Made by a program: the position numbers and the translations under genes. A stretch of 64,000 bases of DNA from Paenibacillus sp. UNC451MF (GTDB lineage Bacteria; Bacillota; Bacilli; Paenibacillales; NBRC-103111): contig NZ_JMLS01000002.1 in NCBI RefSeq assembly GCF_000686845.1, positions 372,001 to 436,000 of the forward strand. The letters are read 5' to 3'. Shown one piece after another: positions 8,864 through 20,152 of this stretch. The notes under the pieces were generated by a model. It saw nothing but the letters and a program-made list of their open reading frames with translations, made no database searches and was not told the origin of the DNA. How positions within the stretch are numbered: position 1 is the first letter of the stretch; every line of letters begins with the position of its first letter.

Positions 8864-10162
8864 TTAAGCCATGTGAGCGATGATTTGGTTAGCGAACTCG
8901 GAGCATTTAACTTCGGTTGCGCCTTCCATCAAACGAGCGAAGTCATAAGTAACGGTTTTGTTGTTGATAGCTGTTTCCATGCCTTTGTAGATAAGGTCAG
9001 CTGCTTCTTGCCAGCCCAAGTGCTCAAGCATCATAACGCCGGACAAGATAACGGAACCTGGGTTAACTACATCCAAACCAGCATATTTCGGAGCTGTACC
9101 ATGAGTAGCTTCGAAGATAGCATGTCCTGTTACATAGTTAATGTTAGCTCCAGGAGCGATACCGATACCGCCAACTTGTGCTGCCAAAGCATCAGACAAG
9201 TAGTCGCCGTTCAGGTTCAATGTAGCGATAACGTCGAAGTCAGTAGGACGAGTCAATACTTGTTGCAAAGCGATGTCGGCGATAGCATCTTTTACAATGA
9301 TTTTGCCAGCAGCTTCAGCATCTTTTTGTGCTTGGTTAGCAGCGTCCGTACCTTGTTCTGCTTTGATTCTGTCGTATTGTGCCCAAGTGAAGGTTTTGTC
9401 GCCGAACTCTTGCTCAGCCAATTCATAGCCCCAGTTTTTGAAGGCACCTTCGGTATATTTCATGATGTTACCTTTATGTACCAAGGTAACCGTTTTGCGG
9501 TTATGCTCAATCGCATATTCAATAGCGGAGCGAACCAAACGTTTGGATCCTTCGGAGGATACAGGTTTTACGCCGATACCGGAAGTTTCAGGGAAACGGA
9601 TTTTCTTAACACCCATTTCATTTTGCAAGAATTCAAGCACTTTTTTAACTTCAGCAGAGCCTGCTTCCCACTCAATACCTGCATAGATATCTTCTGTATT
9701 TTCACGGAAAATAACCATGTCAACCAACTCAGGACGTTTAACCGGGGACGGAACGCCGTTGAAGTAACGAACCGGACGAGAGCAAACGTACAAGTCAAGC
9801 TCTTGACGAAGAGCAACGTTCAGGGAGCGGATACCGCCGCCAACTGGAGTTGTCAAAGGTCCTTTAATAGCAACGATATATTCGCGGATTGCTGTCAATG
9901 TATCGGCAGGCAACCAGTTGTTGTATTTATTAAAAGCTTTTTCGCCGGCAAATACTTCGTACCAAGCGATTTTCTTTTCGCCTTTGTATGCTTTTTCTAC
10001 AGCTGCGTCAAGCACGCGTTTGGAAGCTGCCCAGATGTCTGGACCTGTTCCGTCACCTTCGATGAAAGGAATAATAGGGTTGTTAGGAACGTTCAGTTTA
10101 CCGTTAACAATAGAGATTTTTTCGCCCTCTGTTGGTAGTGCGTAGTTTTCGAATTGAGCCAT
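8864..10162 (-). CDS. icd: Isocitrate dehydrogenase (NADP+)
   Basis: Oxidative decarboxylation of isocitrate to 2-oxoglutarate in the TCA cycle. I place the start at ATG 10162 ([16 protein letters not shown]), behind AAGGAGG; the reading frame stays open further upstream but that extension has no bacterial counterpart. The 432-residue length fits the family. Key segments are [14 protein letters not shown] at the N terminus, [14 protein letters not shown] (substrate region) and [18 protein letters not shown]. It lies 145 bases after citZ, with a large inverted repeat between them (10210-10276) that could set relative expression. Confidence 0.97.
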   Translation of the reverse strand: MAQFENYALPTEGEKISIVNGKLNVPNNPIIPFIEGDGTGPDIWAASKRVLDAAVEKAYKGEKKIAWYEVFAGEKAFNKYNNWLPADTLTAIREYIVAIKGPLTTPVGGGIRSLNVALRQELDLYVCSRPVRYFNGVPSPVKRPELVDMVIFRENTEDIYAGIEWEAGSAEVKKVLEFLQNEMGVKKIRFPETSGIGVKPVSSEGSKRLVRSAIEYAIEHNRKTVTLVHKGNIMKYTEGAFKNWGYELAEQEFGDKTFTWAQYDRIKAEQGTDAANQAQKDAEAAGKIIVKDAIADIALQQVLTRPTDFDVIATLNLNGDYLSDALAAQVGGIGIAPGANINYVTGHAIFEATHGTAPKYAGLDVVNPGSVILSGVMMLEHLGWQEAADLIYKGMETAINNKTVTYDFARLMEGATEVKCSEFANQIIAHMA

Positions 10163-10209
10163 GTTCTTTGTTTGCCTCCTTAAAATGGTGGTAAAAAAAC
10201 ACAAAATTG

Positions 10210-10276
10210 AACGGGAGCCGCAGCGCTTGCCCCTACTCCTCAAGGGAATGTGACAAGCGCACTGCAGCAACCCGTT
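10210..10276 (-). other. Long imperfect stem-loop between citZ and icd
   Basis: AACGGG pairs with CCCGTT, CGCAG with CTGC(A), and GCTTG with CAAGC around a loop of about 24 bases. No T run follows on the minus strand, so I read it as an intercistronic processing, stability or attenuation element rather than a simple terminator. Confidence 0.5.
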
Positions 10277-10307
10277 GCTTGCTTAAATAATCTTTATTGA
10301 CAATCGA

Positions 10308-11423
10308 TTAACGATTTTCAATCGGAATATACTTTTGGTTAGAAAGACCGGTGTATTCTGCACGAGGACGAATCAAGCGATTGTTCTCATATTGCTCCAG
10401 AATGTGAGCTGTCCATCCAGATGCACGGCTGATCGCGAAGATCGGCGTAAACAAGTCACGCGGGATTTCCAAGGAAGTGTACACGGAAGCGGAGTAGAAG
10501 TCAACATTTGGCTTCAAACCTTTTTGTCCGGTAACCATCTCTTCCATTTTGATAGACATGTTGTACCAGTTCATATTGCCTGTAATTTTACCAAGCTCCT
10601 GGGACATTTTTTGCAAGTGCTTAGCACGTGGATCGCCGTTTTTATAAACGCGGTGACCAAAGCCCATGATTTTTTCTTTGTTTTCAAGCTTGTTGTTGAT
10701 GTAGCTCTCCACATTTTCGAAGGAGCCTACTTCTTCCAGCATCGCCATAACTGCTTCGTTCGCACCACCGTGAAGAGGTCCTTTCAAAGCGCCGATAGCC
10801 GATGTAACACCGGAGTAAATATCGGACAAGGTAGCTACGGTAACACGTGCTGCGAAAGTAGAAGCGTTCAGCTCATGGTCTGCATGAAGAACAAGCGCTT
10901 TATCCAAAGCTTCGATTGCCACTTTATCCGGCTCTTTGCCGATCAGCATGTAAAGGAAGTTTTGTGCGATAGAAGTAGCGTCGCTCTTAGGAGCGATAGG
11001 CTCTTTGCCTTCACGAATGCGAGCAAATGCAGCAATAATAGTAGGAATTTGCGCTTGCAATTTAATCGCTTTGCGAAGGTTTGCTTCTGGCGACATGTCG
11101 TTAGCTTCTTTATCATAAAGAGCCAGACAGGATACCGCTGAACGAAGAGCAGCCATGGAGTTTGTATCTTTTGGATACAGTTTGATTTGCTCGATAACTT
11201 GGCTAGGAATCGGAGCATAAGTATTCAGGTCTTTCAACAATTGAGCCAATTCAGAACGGTTAGGCAATTTGCCGTACCAAAGCAAATACACAACCTCTTC
11301 AAAAGTAGCGTTTTCAGCCAAATCGTCAATATCAATCCCACGGTAAGTGAGAACACCGTCAATAATGGAGCTGATGGAGGACGTAGTAGCAACAATTCCT
11401 TCTAATCCTTTTGTAGCTGTCAA
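10308..11423 (-). CDS. citZ: Citrate synthase
   Basis: Condenses acetyl-CoA and oxaloacetate to citrate, entry point of the TCA cycle. The start I choose is TTG at 11423, giving MTATKGLEGIVATTSSISSI, which matches the Bacillus CitZ start and has AAAGGAGAG about eight bases upstream; an in-frame ATG at 11453 has no such site. The 371 residues match CitZ (372). Catalytic segments visible are LHADHELNASTFAARV, GPLHGGANEAVM and MGFGHRVYKNGDPRAKHL, with the histidines of the active site, and NRLIRPRAEYTG near the C terminus. First gene of the citZ-icd-mdh cluster. Confidence 0.96.
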   Translation of the reverse strand: MTATKGLEGIVATTSSISSIIDGVLTYRGIDIDDLAENATFEEVVYLLWYGKLPNRSELAQLLKDLNTYAPIPSQVIEQIKLYPKDTNSMAALRSAVSCLALYDKEANDMSPEANLRKAIKLQAQIPTIIAAFARIREGKEPIAPKSDATSIAQNFLYMLIGKEPDKVAIEALDKALVLHADHELNASTFAARVTVATLSDIYSGVTSAIGALKGPLHGGANEAVMAMLEEVGSFENVESYINNKLENKEKIMGFGHRVYKNGDPRAKHLQKMSQELGKITGNMNWYNMSIKMEEMVTGQKGLKPNVDFYSASVYTSLEIPRDLFTPIFAISRASGWTAHILEQYENNRLIRPRAEYTGLSNQKYIPIENR

Positions 11424-11790
11424 AGTAAATCTCTCCTTTACGATCGAATTCATATAGTTACTATACCATATATCATGGTTCTGAAAAAAACATGCCCGAA
11501 GCTCCCCGTAATAGGGGTTTGTAACTGCTTTATAAGCAAATGAATAACTTATACATGGAAAAGATGCCCATGCAAATAAACGAAGTTGTTCACTTATAGA
11601 GAACTTCTATAGTTCTACTATAAATGATTTGACGAACAAAGGAAACAAATTTGGACATAAAAGTTCATTATCAGCACAATAAGAATTGTTTGTTATGGTC
11701 TGTTAATTTATTCTGTAAAGTTTGCGCACGGCAAAAACGATGGTAAAATAATGTTATTATTTGAAACTATGAAGCTAACGGAGGAATCCC
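11424..11790. promoter_or_regulatory. Divergent regulatory region between citZ and ppx, with an inverted repeat
   Basis: This 367-base, AT-rich gap holds an inverted repeat at 11595-11622 (TATAG-A-GAACT, 5 bases, AGTTC-TA-CTATA) and a short dyad ATAACTTAT near 11543. In Bacillus, citZ is repressed by CcpC and CcpA at sites of this general kind, but the ATAA-N7-TTAT CcpC spacing is not met, so I only mark the dyads. A plausible citZ -10 (TATAGT on the minus strand) is near 11457-11462. Confidence 0.4.
11722..11749 (+). promoter_or_regulatory. Sigma-A promoter for ppx
   Basis: TTGCGC (11722-11727) and TAAAAT (11744-11749) with a 16-bp spacer, about 40 bases before the ppx start codon. Confidence 0.5.
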
Positions 11791-13332
11791 ATGCCTACTA
11801 GCCGCAGAATCGGCATCATCGATATTGGTTCCAATTCCATTCGCCTAGTCATATATGAACTTCATTCCACCCTTGCATACAGAGTGATAGGCGAGTTCAA
11901 GCAGTCGGCCAGATTAAGTCAACGCATCGGTGCCGATAATACACTTTCTTACGACAACATACAATTCATTGTTCGGATATTGCTCCATTTTCAACAAATC
12001 ACTAGTTCTTACCAGGTTACAGAAATCCGCGCGGCAGCTACGGCAGCCATACGGAATGCTGCGAATTCCATGCAAATTATCGATACGTTTCAAGAGCATA
12101 GCGAATTGAAAGTCGAGCTATTATCCGGTGAGGATGAGGCTCGAATCGGTTTTCTCGGCATGATCAACTCACTGAATGTGGAAGACGGGCTGCTCGTCGA
12201 TATCGGCGGAGGCAGCACGGAGGTATCCTTGTTCCGCAGCCGTAAGCTGGAGCGCAGTGTATCCTTTCCTTTCGGTGCGGTGAATACAACCGCAAGGTTC
12301 GCAGCCGCCAACCAGTCTATGGCTGATTTGGATGGTATAAGGCTCATGGTGCAGCAGGCTATTGCCAACGAGCCTTGGATTAAGGAACAGCCTGGTTTTC
12401 CTATGATCGGTCTCGGTGGAACGATACGCAGCCTCTGTAAAATCAATCAAAAAAAACGAAAATACCCGCTCGCACTTACACATAACTATTCTATCTCGGC
12501 AGAAGATATGGATGAATTAATGAGCTGGCTGCCGACGCTTTCCGCAGAGAAAAGAAAAAAAGTCGACGGGCTTTCCAAAGACCGCTATGACATCATCGTT
12601 CCCGGACTTACTATATTGCACACGCTTTACGAAGCCTGCGGGGCAAGCCATTATGTGATAAGCGGAGCAGGACTTAGGGATGGTCTTTTTTACGAAACCT
12701 ATTTATCGGGTCAGAACCCATCCATAGACTTGGCTGAGCGCAGCGCACGCAATATGCTGGATCTGCATTCCTGTACACCCATCAAACACTTGGAGCAGGT
12801 AGGCTCATTCGTCAACCAATTGTTCGACGCGCTTCAGAACGTGCATGGTCTGGAAGTCTGCTACCGCAACTGCCTTCATACCGCCGCGCTGCTGTATCGA
12901 ATCGGCGTATCGGTAAACTACTATCAGTTCTCCAAGCATTCCTTTTACATGATTGCCAATTCACGTCTGGATGGCTTGAGCCATCGCGAAACGTTGCTGT
13001 GTGCAGCCATAGCCTCATTCAAAACAAAAGGTAAAACACAACAAATCTACTTGCAGTATAAAGAAATTCTGCACGAGTCAGATGTCGATCTTATAGTAAA
13101 ACTAGGAACACTCCTGCAGGCTGCCATAGCTCTGGACAGCTCTGAGACGCAAGTATTTTCCTCAATCTCGCCAGAGGTTGTCGACGATAATGAGCTGCGG
13201 ATTCGGGTTCAAAAGAAAAACGATCCCTCGCATGAATATGGAGAGATCGCGTCATTAAATAAGGACTTTAAAAAAATTTGGGGGATGAAGCTTACAATTC
13301 ATGATAATGAGGCTTCTTTTTCCAGGAGCTGA
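11791..13332 (+). CDS. ppx: Exopolyphosphatase (Ppx/GppA family)
   Basis: Cleaves terminal phosphates from inorganic polyphosphate (or pppGpp). The 513-residue protein has the actin-like ATPase-fold motifs of the family: IDIGSNSIRLVIYE at residues 9-22, SGEDEARIGFLG, and the second phosphate loop VDIGGGSTEVSLF (about 136-148). The C-terminal 200 residues are an all-helical HD-like region typical of the longer Ppx forms. The ATG at 11791 follows GGAGG. It converges on ppk and the last 41 bases of the two coding regions overlap on opposite strands, pairing polyphosphate synthesis with breakdown. Confidence 0.93.
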   Translation: MPTSRRIGIIDIGSNSIRLVIYELHSTLAYRVIGEFKQSARLSQRIGADNTLSYDNIQFIVRILLHFQQITSSYQVTEIRAAATAAIRNAANSMQIIDTFQEHSELKVELLSGEDEARIGFLGMINSLNVEDGLLVDIGGGSTEVSLFRSRKLERSVSFPFGAVNTTARFAAANQSMADLDGIRLMVQQAIANEPWIKEQPGFPMIGLGGTIRSLCKINQKKRKYPLALTHNYSISAEDMDELMSWLPTLSAEKRKKVDGLSKDRYDIIVPGLTILHTLYEACGASHYVISGAGLRDGLFYETYLSGQNPSIDLAERSARNMLDLHSCTPIKHLEQVGSFVNQLFDALQNVHGLEVCYRNCLHTAALLYRIGVSVNYYQFSKHSFYMIANSRLDGLSHRETLLCAAIASFKTKGKTQQIYLQYKEILHESDVDLIVKLGTLLQAAIALDSSETQVFSSISPEVVDDNELRIRVQKKNDPSHEYGEIASLNKDFKKIWGMKLTIHDNEASFSRS

Positions 13333-15391
13333 TCTTCATGGCCTGGAACTGACTTCTAAGCGGTTTTTCCTCATTGGTTACCCTCACATACATCCCATTG
13401 GACTGAAGCTGTCTAGCCTTGACGTTATCGTTGAGGCTCAGCTCCAGAATATGAATTAATGACTCCTGGATATCCTTATCAAATACCGGACATATCAGCT
13501 CAATGCGGCGAGTCAAATTTCTTGTCATCCAGTCTGCGCTTGATATGTAAACCTCCCGGTCACCATCGTTCTCGAAATATAAAATACGGGAATGCTCAAG
13601 AAACCGGTCCACAATGCTCAATATTCGAATATTCTCGCTTAACCCCGGTACGCCTGGGCGAAGACAGCAAACCCCTCGTACGATCAGATCGATTTTGACC
13701 CCCGCTTTGGACGCCTCATACAGCTCATCGACTACCTGCTGATTGGATAACGAGTTGAACTTAGCCACAATTCGCGCCGGTTTCCCCATGGAGGCATGAA
13801 TCGCCTCACGACGTATTTTCTCAAACAGTTTATCCTTTAGATCGTTAGGGGCGACACCAAACGCTTTCCAATTATGCGGAGCCGAATAACCCGTAACTTC
13901 ATTGAACAGCGCAGAAGCATCCTCTCCTATAATCGAATGCGATGTGAACAATCCGATATCCGTGTACAGCTTCGCCGTGTTATCGTTATAATTCCCGGTC
14001 CCGACATGCACATAACGACGCAAGCCTTCTTGCTCCTGACGAACGACCAAAGTAATTTTGGCGTGTGTCTTCAAGCCTACGAGCCCATAAACAACATGGC
14101 AGCCTGCCTGCTCCAGCATACGTGCCCAGGCGATATTACGTTCCTCGTCAAATCTTGCCTTCAGCTCAACTACAACCGTTACTTGCTTGCCGGATTCGGC
14201 TGCGCTGGCTAGTGCTTGAATGAGAGGGGAATTGCCGCTTACCCGATAAAGCGTCATTTTAATCGCCAGGACTTGTGGATCATAGGCCGCCTGGCATATA
14301 AAATCCGTCATGGCGTCAAACGATTCATACGGGTGATAAACAAGGACATCCTGCTGTCTTAACGTACTGAACACATCGTCCGTATCTATGAGCTCGGCAG
14401 GATAAACAGGCTCCACTGGCTTAAAGCGAAGATGGTCAAAGCCCTTCAATGATCCGGACAGCTTCATGAAATAGGTCAAATCCAGCGGACCGTCGATTTC
14501 AAATATGTTATCCGCAATCTCGAACTCATCCTGCAGCTGATCGAGCGCATAAGGATGTATCCCCTTCTGAACCTCAAGACGGACAGGAGAGCCCCATCTT
14601 CGGCGTCTAAGCTCCTTCTCGATTTCCTCTAGCAAATCCTCCGCGCCTTCTTCATTCAATGTCAAATCCGCGTTGCGGGTCAGTCTGAAGCCATGCACAG
14701 CAATAGGATTATAGCCTGAAAATAGCGTCTGTATATGCTGTTCAATCAGCTCTTCCAGTAAAACGAATTCATGCTTTTTGCTATTGGAACGGACAGGAAC
14801 CTCGATACAACGCGATAAATTCGAAGGAACCTGAACGATTGCAAAATAAGGCTCGCTCTCCGGGTCCTCCCCTTCCTTCATAAGAACGACCGCCAAATAT
14901 AGAGCCTGGGTATGAACAAGCGGAAAAGGTCGGCTCTGATCAACAGCCATAGGAGTCAGAACGGGAAAAATGATCTCGTGAAAGTATTCGTCCATCGCTT
15001 TGCGCTGTGTCAAATTCAAATCTTCATAATCGGTAAACATGATGCCTTCTTTGGCCAGCTGCCGGGATATGTCCCGGTACGTTTTATATTGCTCGGCTAC
15101 CATTTTGGCAGAACGTTTCATTACACGCTTGAACAAACCTGCTGGAGTATATCCGGTAAAATCCTTTTTCACATACCCCGCCTTAATCTGATCCTTAACG
15201 CCGGCTACACGAACACTCATAAATTCGTCCAGATTAGAGGACACAATCGATAGAAATTTCATTCGTTCCAGCAGCGGTGTATCTGCGTCCTGCGCTTCTT
15301 CCAGAACCCGCCAATTAAACTCAATCCAGCTTAAATCTCTATTCAAATAATTCGATGATGCTTCTCTTTCTCTTTGCGTCATCTCTTTCAT
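13292..15391 (-). CDS. ppk: Polyphosphate kinase 1
   Basis: Reversibly polymerises the ATP gamma-phosphate into polyphosphate at the membrane. The 699 residues match PPK1. The N-terminal domain begins YLNRDLSWIEFNWRVLEEA. The catalytic half shows KMTLYRVSGNSPLIQAL, VVELKARFDEERNI and the autophosphorylated histidine segment YVHVGTGNYNDNTA (about residue 460), then LYTDIGLFTS and the C-terminal YISSADWMTRNLTRR of the phospholipase-D-like fold. The ATG at 15391 has GGAGG upstream; a second ATG lies at 15382. The 3' end overlaps ppx antisense by 41 bases, with no room for a terminator between the genes. Confidence 0.96.
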   Translation of the reverse strand: MKEMTQREREASSNYLNRDLSWIEFNWRVLEEAQDADTPLLERMKFLSIVSSNLDEFMSVRVAGVKDQIKAGYVKKDFTGYTPAGLFKRVMKRSAKMVAEQYKTYRDISRQLAKEGIMFTDYEDLNLTQRKAMDEYFHEIIFPVLTPMAVDQSRPFPLVHTQALYLAVVLMKEGEDPESEPYFAIVQVPSNLSRCIEVPVRSNSKKHEFVLLEELIEQHIQTLFSGYNPIAVHGFRLTRNADLTLNEEGAEDLLEEIEKELRRRRWGSPVRLEVQKGIHPYALDQLQDEFEIADNIFEIDGPLDLTYFMKLSGSLKGFDHLRFKPVEPVYPAELIDTDDVFSTLRQQDVLVYHPYESFDAMTDFICQAAYDPQVLAIKMTLYRVSGNSPLIQALASAAESGKQVTVVVELKARFDEERNIAWARMLEQAGCHVVYGLVGLKTHAKITLVVRQEQEGLRRYVHVGTGNYNDNTAKLYTDIGLFTSHSIIGEDASALFNEVTGYSAPHNWKAFGVAPNDLKDKLFEKIRREAIHASMGKPARIVAKFNSLSNQQVVDELYEASKAGVKIDLIVRGVCCLRPGVPGLSENIRILSIVDRFLEHSRILYFENDGDREVYISSADWMTRNLTRRIELICPVFDKDIQESLIHILELSLNDNVKARQLQSNGMYVRVTNEEKPLRSQFQAMKISSWKKKPHYHEL

Positions 15392-15555
15392 ATCGTCACG
15401 TAACCTCCATCAAAATCGTCCGTTTTCGAAAATGAAAATATGCGTCATGCAACGACATACTGTTTTCATTCTACTTTCTTCATGGTAGTTCGACATTGTC
15501 ATCGGAGATTAGGTTATTTGTAAATTTTATGTTAAGACGCGCTATGTATTCCGAT

Positions 15556-15972
15556 TCAGCCTTCCTTTTGCAGCAGTGCGTACAGTTCAGGAGCGGCTTT
15601 ATCAATTCGAGTCGGCTTCCACTCTTTATTTACCCATACATGGCGTGTTCCGCCACTAACCAACAACTCTTCACCACGTCTTATTTCCGAAATGAACTGC
15701 ATCCGCAAATGGGTATATTCCTCAATTCTAGTACGGATGGTAATGAGATCGTCGTATTTGGCAGGCAATCTGAACTTGAGCTCCGCATCGATGACCGGAA
15801 GCAGCAGACCCTGCTCCTCAATCTTGTGGTAAGGCATTCCGAGTGCGCGGATCAGCTCCGTCCTCCCGATTTCAAACCAATTCAAATAGTTGGCATGGTA
15901 GACGACGCCCATTTGATCCGTTTCCTGATAGCGGACTCTAATCGCATGCTCAAACCATGGTGATGGAGACAT
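15556..15972 (-). CDS. Acyl-CoA thioesterase (4-hydroxybenzoyl-CoA thioesterase / YbgC-like hot-dog)
   Basis: A 138-residue single hot-dog domain. The stretch RVRYQETDQMGVVYHANYL contains the catalytic-Asp motif of the YbgC/4HBT family (YxETDxMGVVYHxNY), followed by WFEIGRTELIRALG. It probably hydrolyses acyl-CoA or acyl-ACP thioesters in the cytoplasm. The start is ATG 15972 with AAGGAGGG nine bases upstream; the frame extends to 16011 but that part lacks a ribosome site. Its neighbours are pyk upstream, with a terminator between, and ppk downstream, so it is probably monocistronic. The substrate is unknown. Confidence 0.88.
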   Translation of the reverse strand: MSPSPWFEHAIRVRYQETDQMGVVYHANYLNWFEIGRTELIRALGMPYHKIEEQGLLLPVIDAELKFRLPAKYDDLITIRTRIEEYTHLRMQFISEIRRGEELLVSGGTRHVWVNKEWKPTRIDKAAPELYALLQKEG

Positions 15973-16013
15973 AGAATCGCCCTCCTTGTAGCTATTATGA
16001 CCCATTTTCAAGA

Positions 16014-16054
16014 GAAAAAAAGAGTGAAACCGATGTATAACGTCGACTTCACTC
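16014..16054 (-). terminator. Terminator after pyk
   Basis: On the minus strand GAGTGAA pairs with TTCACTC and is followed by seven Ts, downstream of the pyruvate kinase stop at 16091. Confidence 0.75.
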
Positions 16055-16090
16055 CTGGTTGAGGCTTCTCAAAAAACGAACCTCTTTATA

Positions 16091-17840
<1,750 letters not shown>

Positions 17841-17848
<8 letters not shown>

Positions 17849-18821
17849 GATTGTGATTACCCTCCTGAATGTAAGTAAACCTACCGATTTGTCTAAATTT
17901 CTTATAGCGATCTTCGATTAATTCCTTCTCTGAAAGCTGCATCAATTCCTTCAAATGCTTTGTTAAAGTTTCTTTAATGACCTCAGCCTGACGGTTCAAA
18001 TCACGATGTGCTCCGCCGCGCGGCTCTGGAATTACGCCGTCTACGACGCCAAGATCATGAATATGATTCGCAGTGATTTTCATTGAAGCAGCCGTTTCCC
18101 CTGCCTTGGATGCGTCTTTATACAAAATCGACGAAGCCGCTTCCGGCGTACTCACCGAATAAATCGCATTTTCAAGCATAAACACACGGTTACCTACTCC
18201 TAGCGCCAATGCACCGCCGCTGCCGCCTTCTCCAACGACTACACAAAGAATCGGCACACCGAACGAAGCCATCTCCATCAAGTTTCTGGCGATCGCTTCA
18301 CTCTGTCCGCGTTCTTCCGCAGCTCCTCCGGGATAAGCCCCCGGCGTATCGATAAACGTAATAATGGGGCGTTTGAACTTATTAGCCTGCTGCATTAAAC
18401 GCAACCCTTTGCGAAACCCTTCGGGGTGAGGCATCCCGAAATGACGGGCAATGTTATCCTTCGTATCCTTGCCCTTCTGGTGGCCTACAACTGTAACAGG
18501 AATGCCGTCCAAACGAGCAAGTCCCCCTACAATCGCCAAATCATCGCCGTAATGACGATCTCCATGCAGCTCCATGAAGTCAGTGAATATATTTTGAATG
18601 TAATCCAGCGTTGTAGGTCTTTGCGGATGCCGCGCAAGCTGCATTTTTTCCGCCGTTGTCAGGTTGCTGTACACCTTCTCAGCTTCCTGCTCATAACGCT
18701 GCTCCAGGCGGGCAATCTCATCCGAAAAATCAATTTGCTTTTCCGTACCGAAATTGCGCAACTCCTCAATCTTCGCTTTCAGCTCTAAAAGCGGCTGCTC
18801 AAAGGGCAATTCACCGGCCAT
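17841..18821 (-). CDS. accA: Acetyl-CoA carboxylase carboxyltransferase, alpha subunit
   Basis: Forms with AccD the carboxyltransferase that moves CO2 from carboxybiotin to acetyl-CoA, making malonyl-CoA for fatty-acid synthesis. The 326 residues show an N-terminal helical segment ([20 protein letters not shown]), then the crotonase-like core with [40 protein letters not shown] and [22 protein letters not shown] at 18821 behind AAGGGGG. It overlaps accD by 11 bases and pyk by 8. In Bacillus pfkA lies between accA and pyk; here it is missing. Confidence 0.97.
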
Positions 18822-19734
18822 TTGCCAAATCCCCCTTTACAACATGCAGATCCAGTAATCGGGTCAGCGTATTCTTTATTTCTTTGCGCATGACTACCAT
18901 GTCCACCTGTCCATGACTCAAGTTGAACTCCGCCGTTTGGAAATTATCGGGAAGCTTCTGACGAATCGTCTGTTCGATAACGCGTTTACCGGTAAAACCG
19001 AAAGCAGCGCCAGGTTCAGCAATAATATAATCCCCAAGCATAGCAAAGCTTGCAGATACCCCTCCAAAGGTTGGGTCTGTAATGACAGAAATATACAAGC
19101 CGCCCTGCTCATTGAATTGAGACAATGCCGCACTCGTCTTCGCCATTTGCATCAGACTGAGAATGCTCTCTTGCATACGGGCTCCGCCCGATGTCGAGAA
19201 GATGATCAAAGGATATTGTTTTTGCATCGCATGCTCAATAGCGTTCGTAATTTTCTCACCAACGACAGATCCTAGCGAGCCTCCCATAAAATCAAAGCTC
19301 ATCACGGCCACAACGACAGGGAATCCACCAATCGTTCCCTCGCCGGTAATAACCGCATCGTTCATGCCCGTCGAATCGACAGCTTTACGGTATTTGCCTA
19401 CGTAATCCGGAAATCCGAGCGGATCCTCCGAACTCATTTCAGCGTCATATTCAAAAAAGCGGCCTTCATCCATCACCATCTGAATGCGTTCGACCGCGCT
19501 TAGTTTGAAGTGATACCCACAGGTGGTACATACCTTCAAGTTCTTGTCCAATTCTTTTGTAAATTGAATCGCAGCGCATTTCGGACATTTGTTCATTAAG
19601 CCCTCGGGAATTTCCCGTTTTGGCTTGTCTTCCGGTAATAATTCACCGCCGTCACCTGCTCGTGTGACAGGCCTGTCCGCGCTTGGGATAGTAGCATACT
19701 TTCTTTTCTTCTGAAACAAATCTATAAATGACAC
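18811..19734 (-). CDS. accD: Acetyl-CoA carboxylase carboxyltransferase, beta subunit
   Basis: The partner of AccA in malonyl-CoA synthesis. The 307-residue chain has the N-terminal zinc ribbon (CPKCAAIQF and CTTCGYHF, four cysteines at about residues 50-75) and the carboxyltransferase core with [35 protein letters not shown] and [11 protein letters not shown]. The start is GTG at 19734, with GAGGTG upstream. It is the second gene of the 63-aa-protein/accD/accA/pyk group, 47 bases after the small gene. Confidence 0.97.
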   Translation of the reverse strand: MSFIDLFQKKRKYATIPSADRPVTRAGDGGELLPEDKPKREIPEGLMNKCPKCAAIQFTKELDKNLKVCTTCGYHFKLSAVERIQMVMDEGRFFEYDAEMSSEDPLGFPDYVGKYRKAVDSTGMNDAVITGEGTIGGFPVVVAVMSFDFMGGSLGSVVGEKITNAIEHAMQKQYPLIIFSTSGGARMQESILSLMQMAKTSAALSQFNEQGGLYISVITDPTFGGVSASFAMLGDYIIAEPGAAFGFTGKRVIEQTIRQKLPDNFQTAEFNLSHGQVDMVVMRKEIKNTLTRLLDLHVVKGDLANGR

Positions 19735-19781
19735 GATTACACCTCGCTTGCGGTAGAGTTCAAATGTGGTCCATTCGGTTC

Positions 19782-19972
19782 TTAAGACCTATGCAATATG
19801 GAATTCAGCACATCTTGAACTTCTTCAAGTTCACCTTCCGGGACTAAAATTTCAAACTGATTTTTCGTCATGTTTATGGCCCGTACCTGAACTAGAAAGC
19901 CCTCTTCCGTCAGTTTCTGCTTTATTCTGTCTGCAATTTTTGCTGTAGGAGCTATATAAATAACGGTCCACA
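19782..19972 (-). CDS. Small conserved protein upstream of accD, function unknown
   Basis: A 63-residue protein beginning [20 protein letters not shown] and ending [15 protein letters not shown]. The ATG at 19972 follows GGGAGGTC by seven bases; the frame extends to 19994 without support. The predicted alternating beta-alpha-beta-alpha pattern ([45 protein letters not shown]) looks like a small ferredoxin-like fold of the sort used for dimerisation or ligand sensing. I recall similar short proteins before accD in Paenibacillus, sometimes labelled glutamate decarboxylase, which the sequence does not support. It may regulate or tune the carboxyltransferase operon; this is inference only. Confidence 0.7.
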
Positions 19973-20152
19973 TGAAAAAAGACCTCCCGAACATAATGCA
20001 CTAATGATATCATATCTTCTCTTTTTCCCGCAAGAAAGGGTTAGCCCGTTCGCAAACGTTTTTATAAAGTGGCTAAATAAGGAAGACAAGTGGATTAAAT
20101 CAAGTGCGTGCATGCTGTTCGGGGGACTTATGAAACCTATACGTTTCAAAGA

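Noticed and set aside
8846-10138. A 430-codon open frame opposite icd
   Set aside because: Complete shadow of icd with no ribosome site or family likeness.
19782-19972. Glutamate decarboxylase label for the 63-residue protein
   Set aside because: The protein is far too short and has no PLP-binding motif.
20131-20148. TGAAAC-CTATAC-GTTTCA as a terminator of the pgpA-like gene
   Set aside because: The stem is only six AT-rich pairs with no T run.
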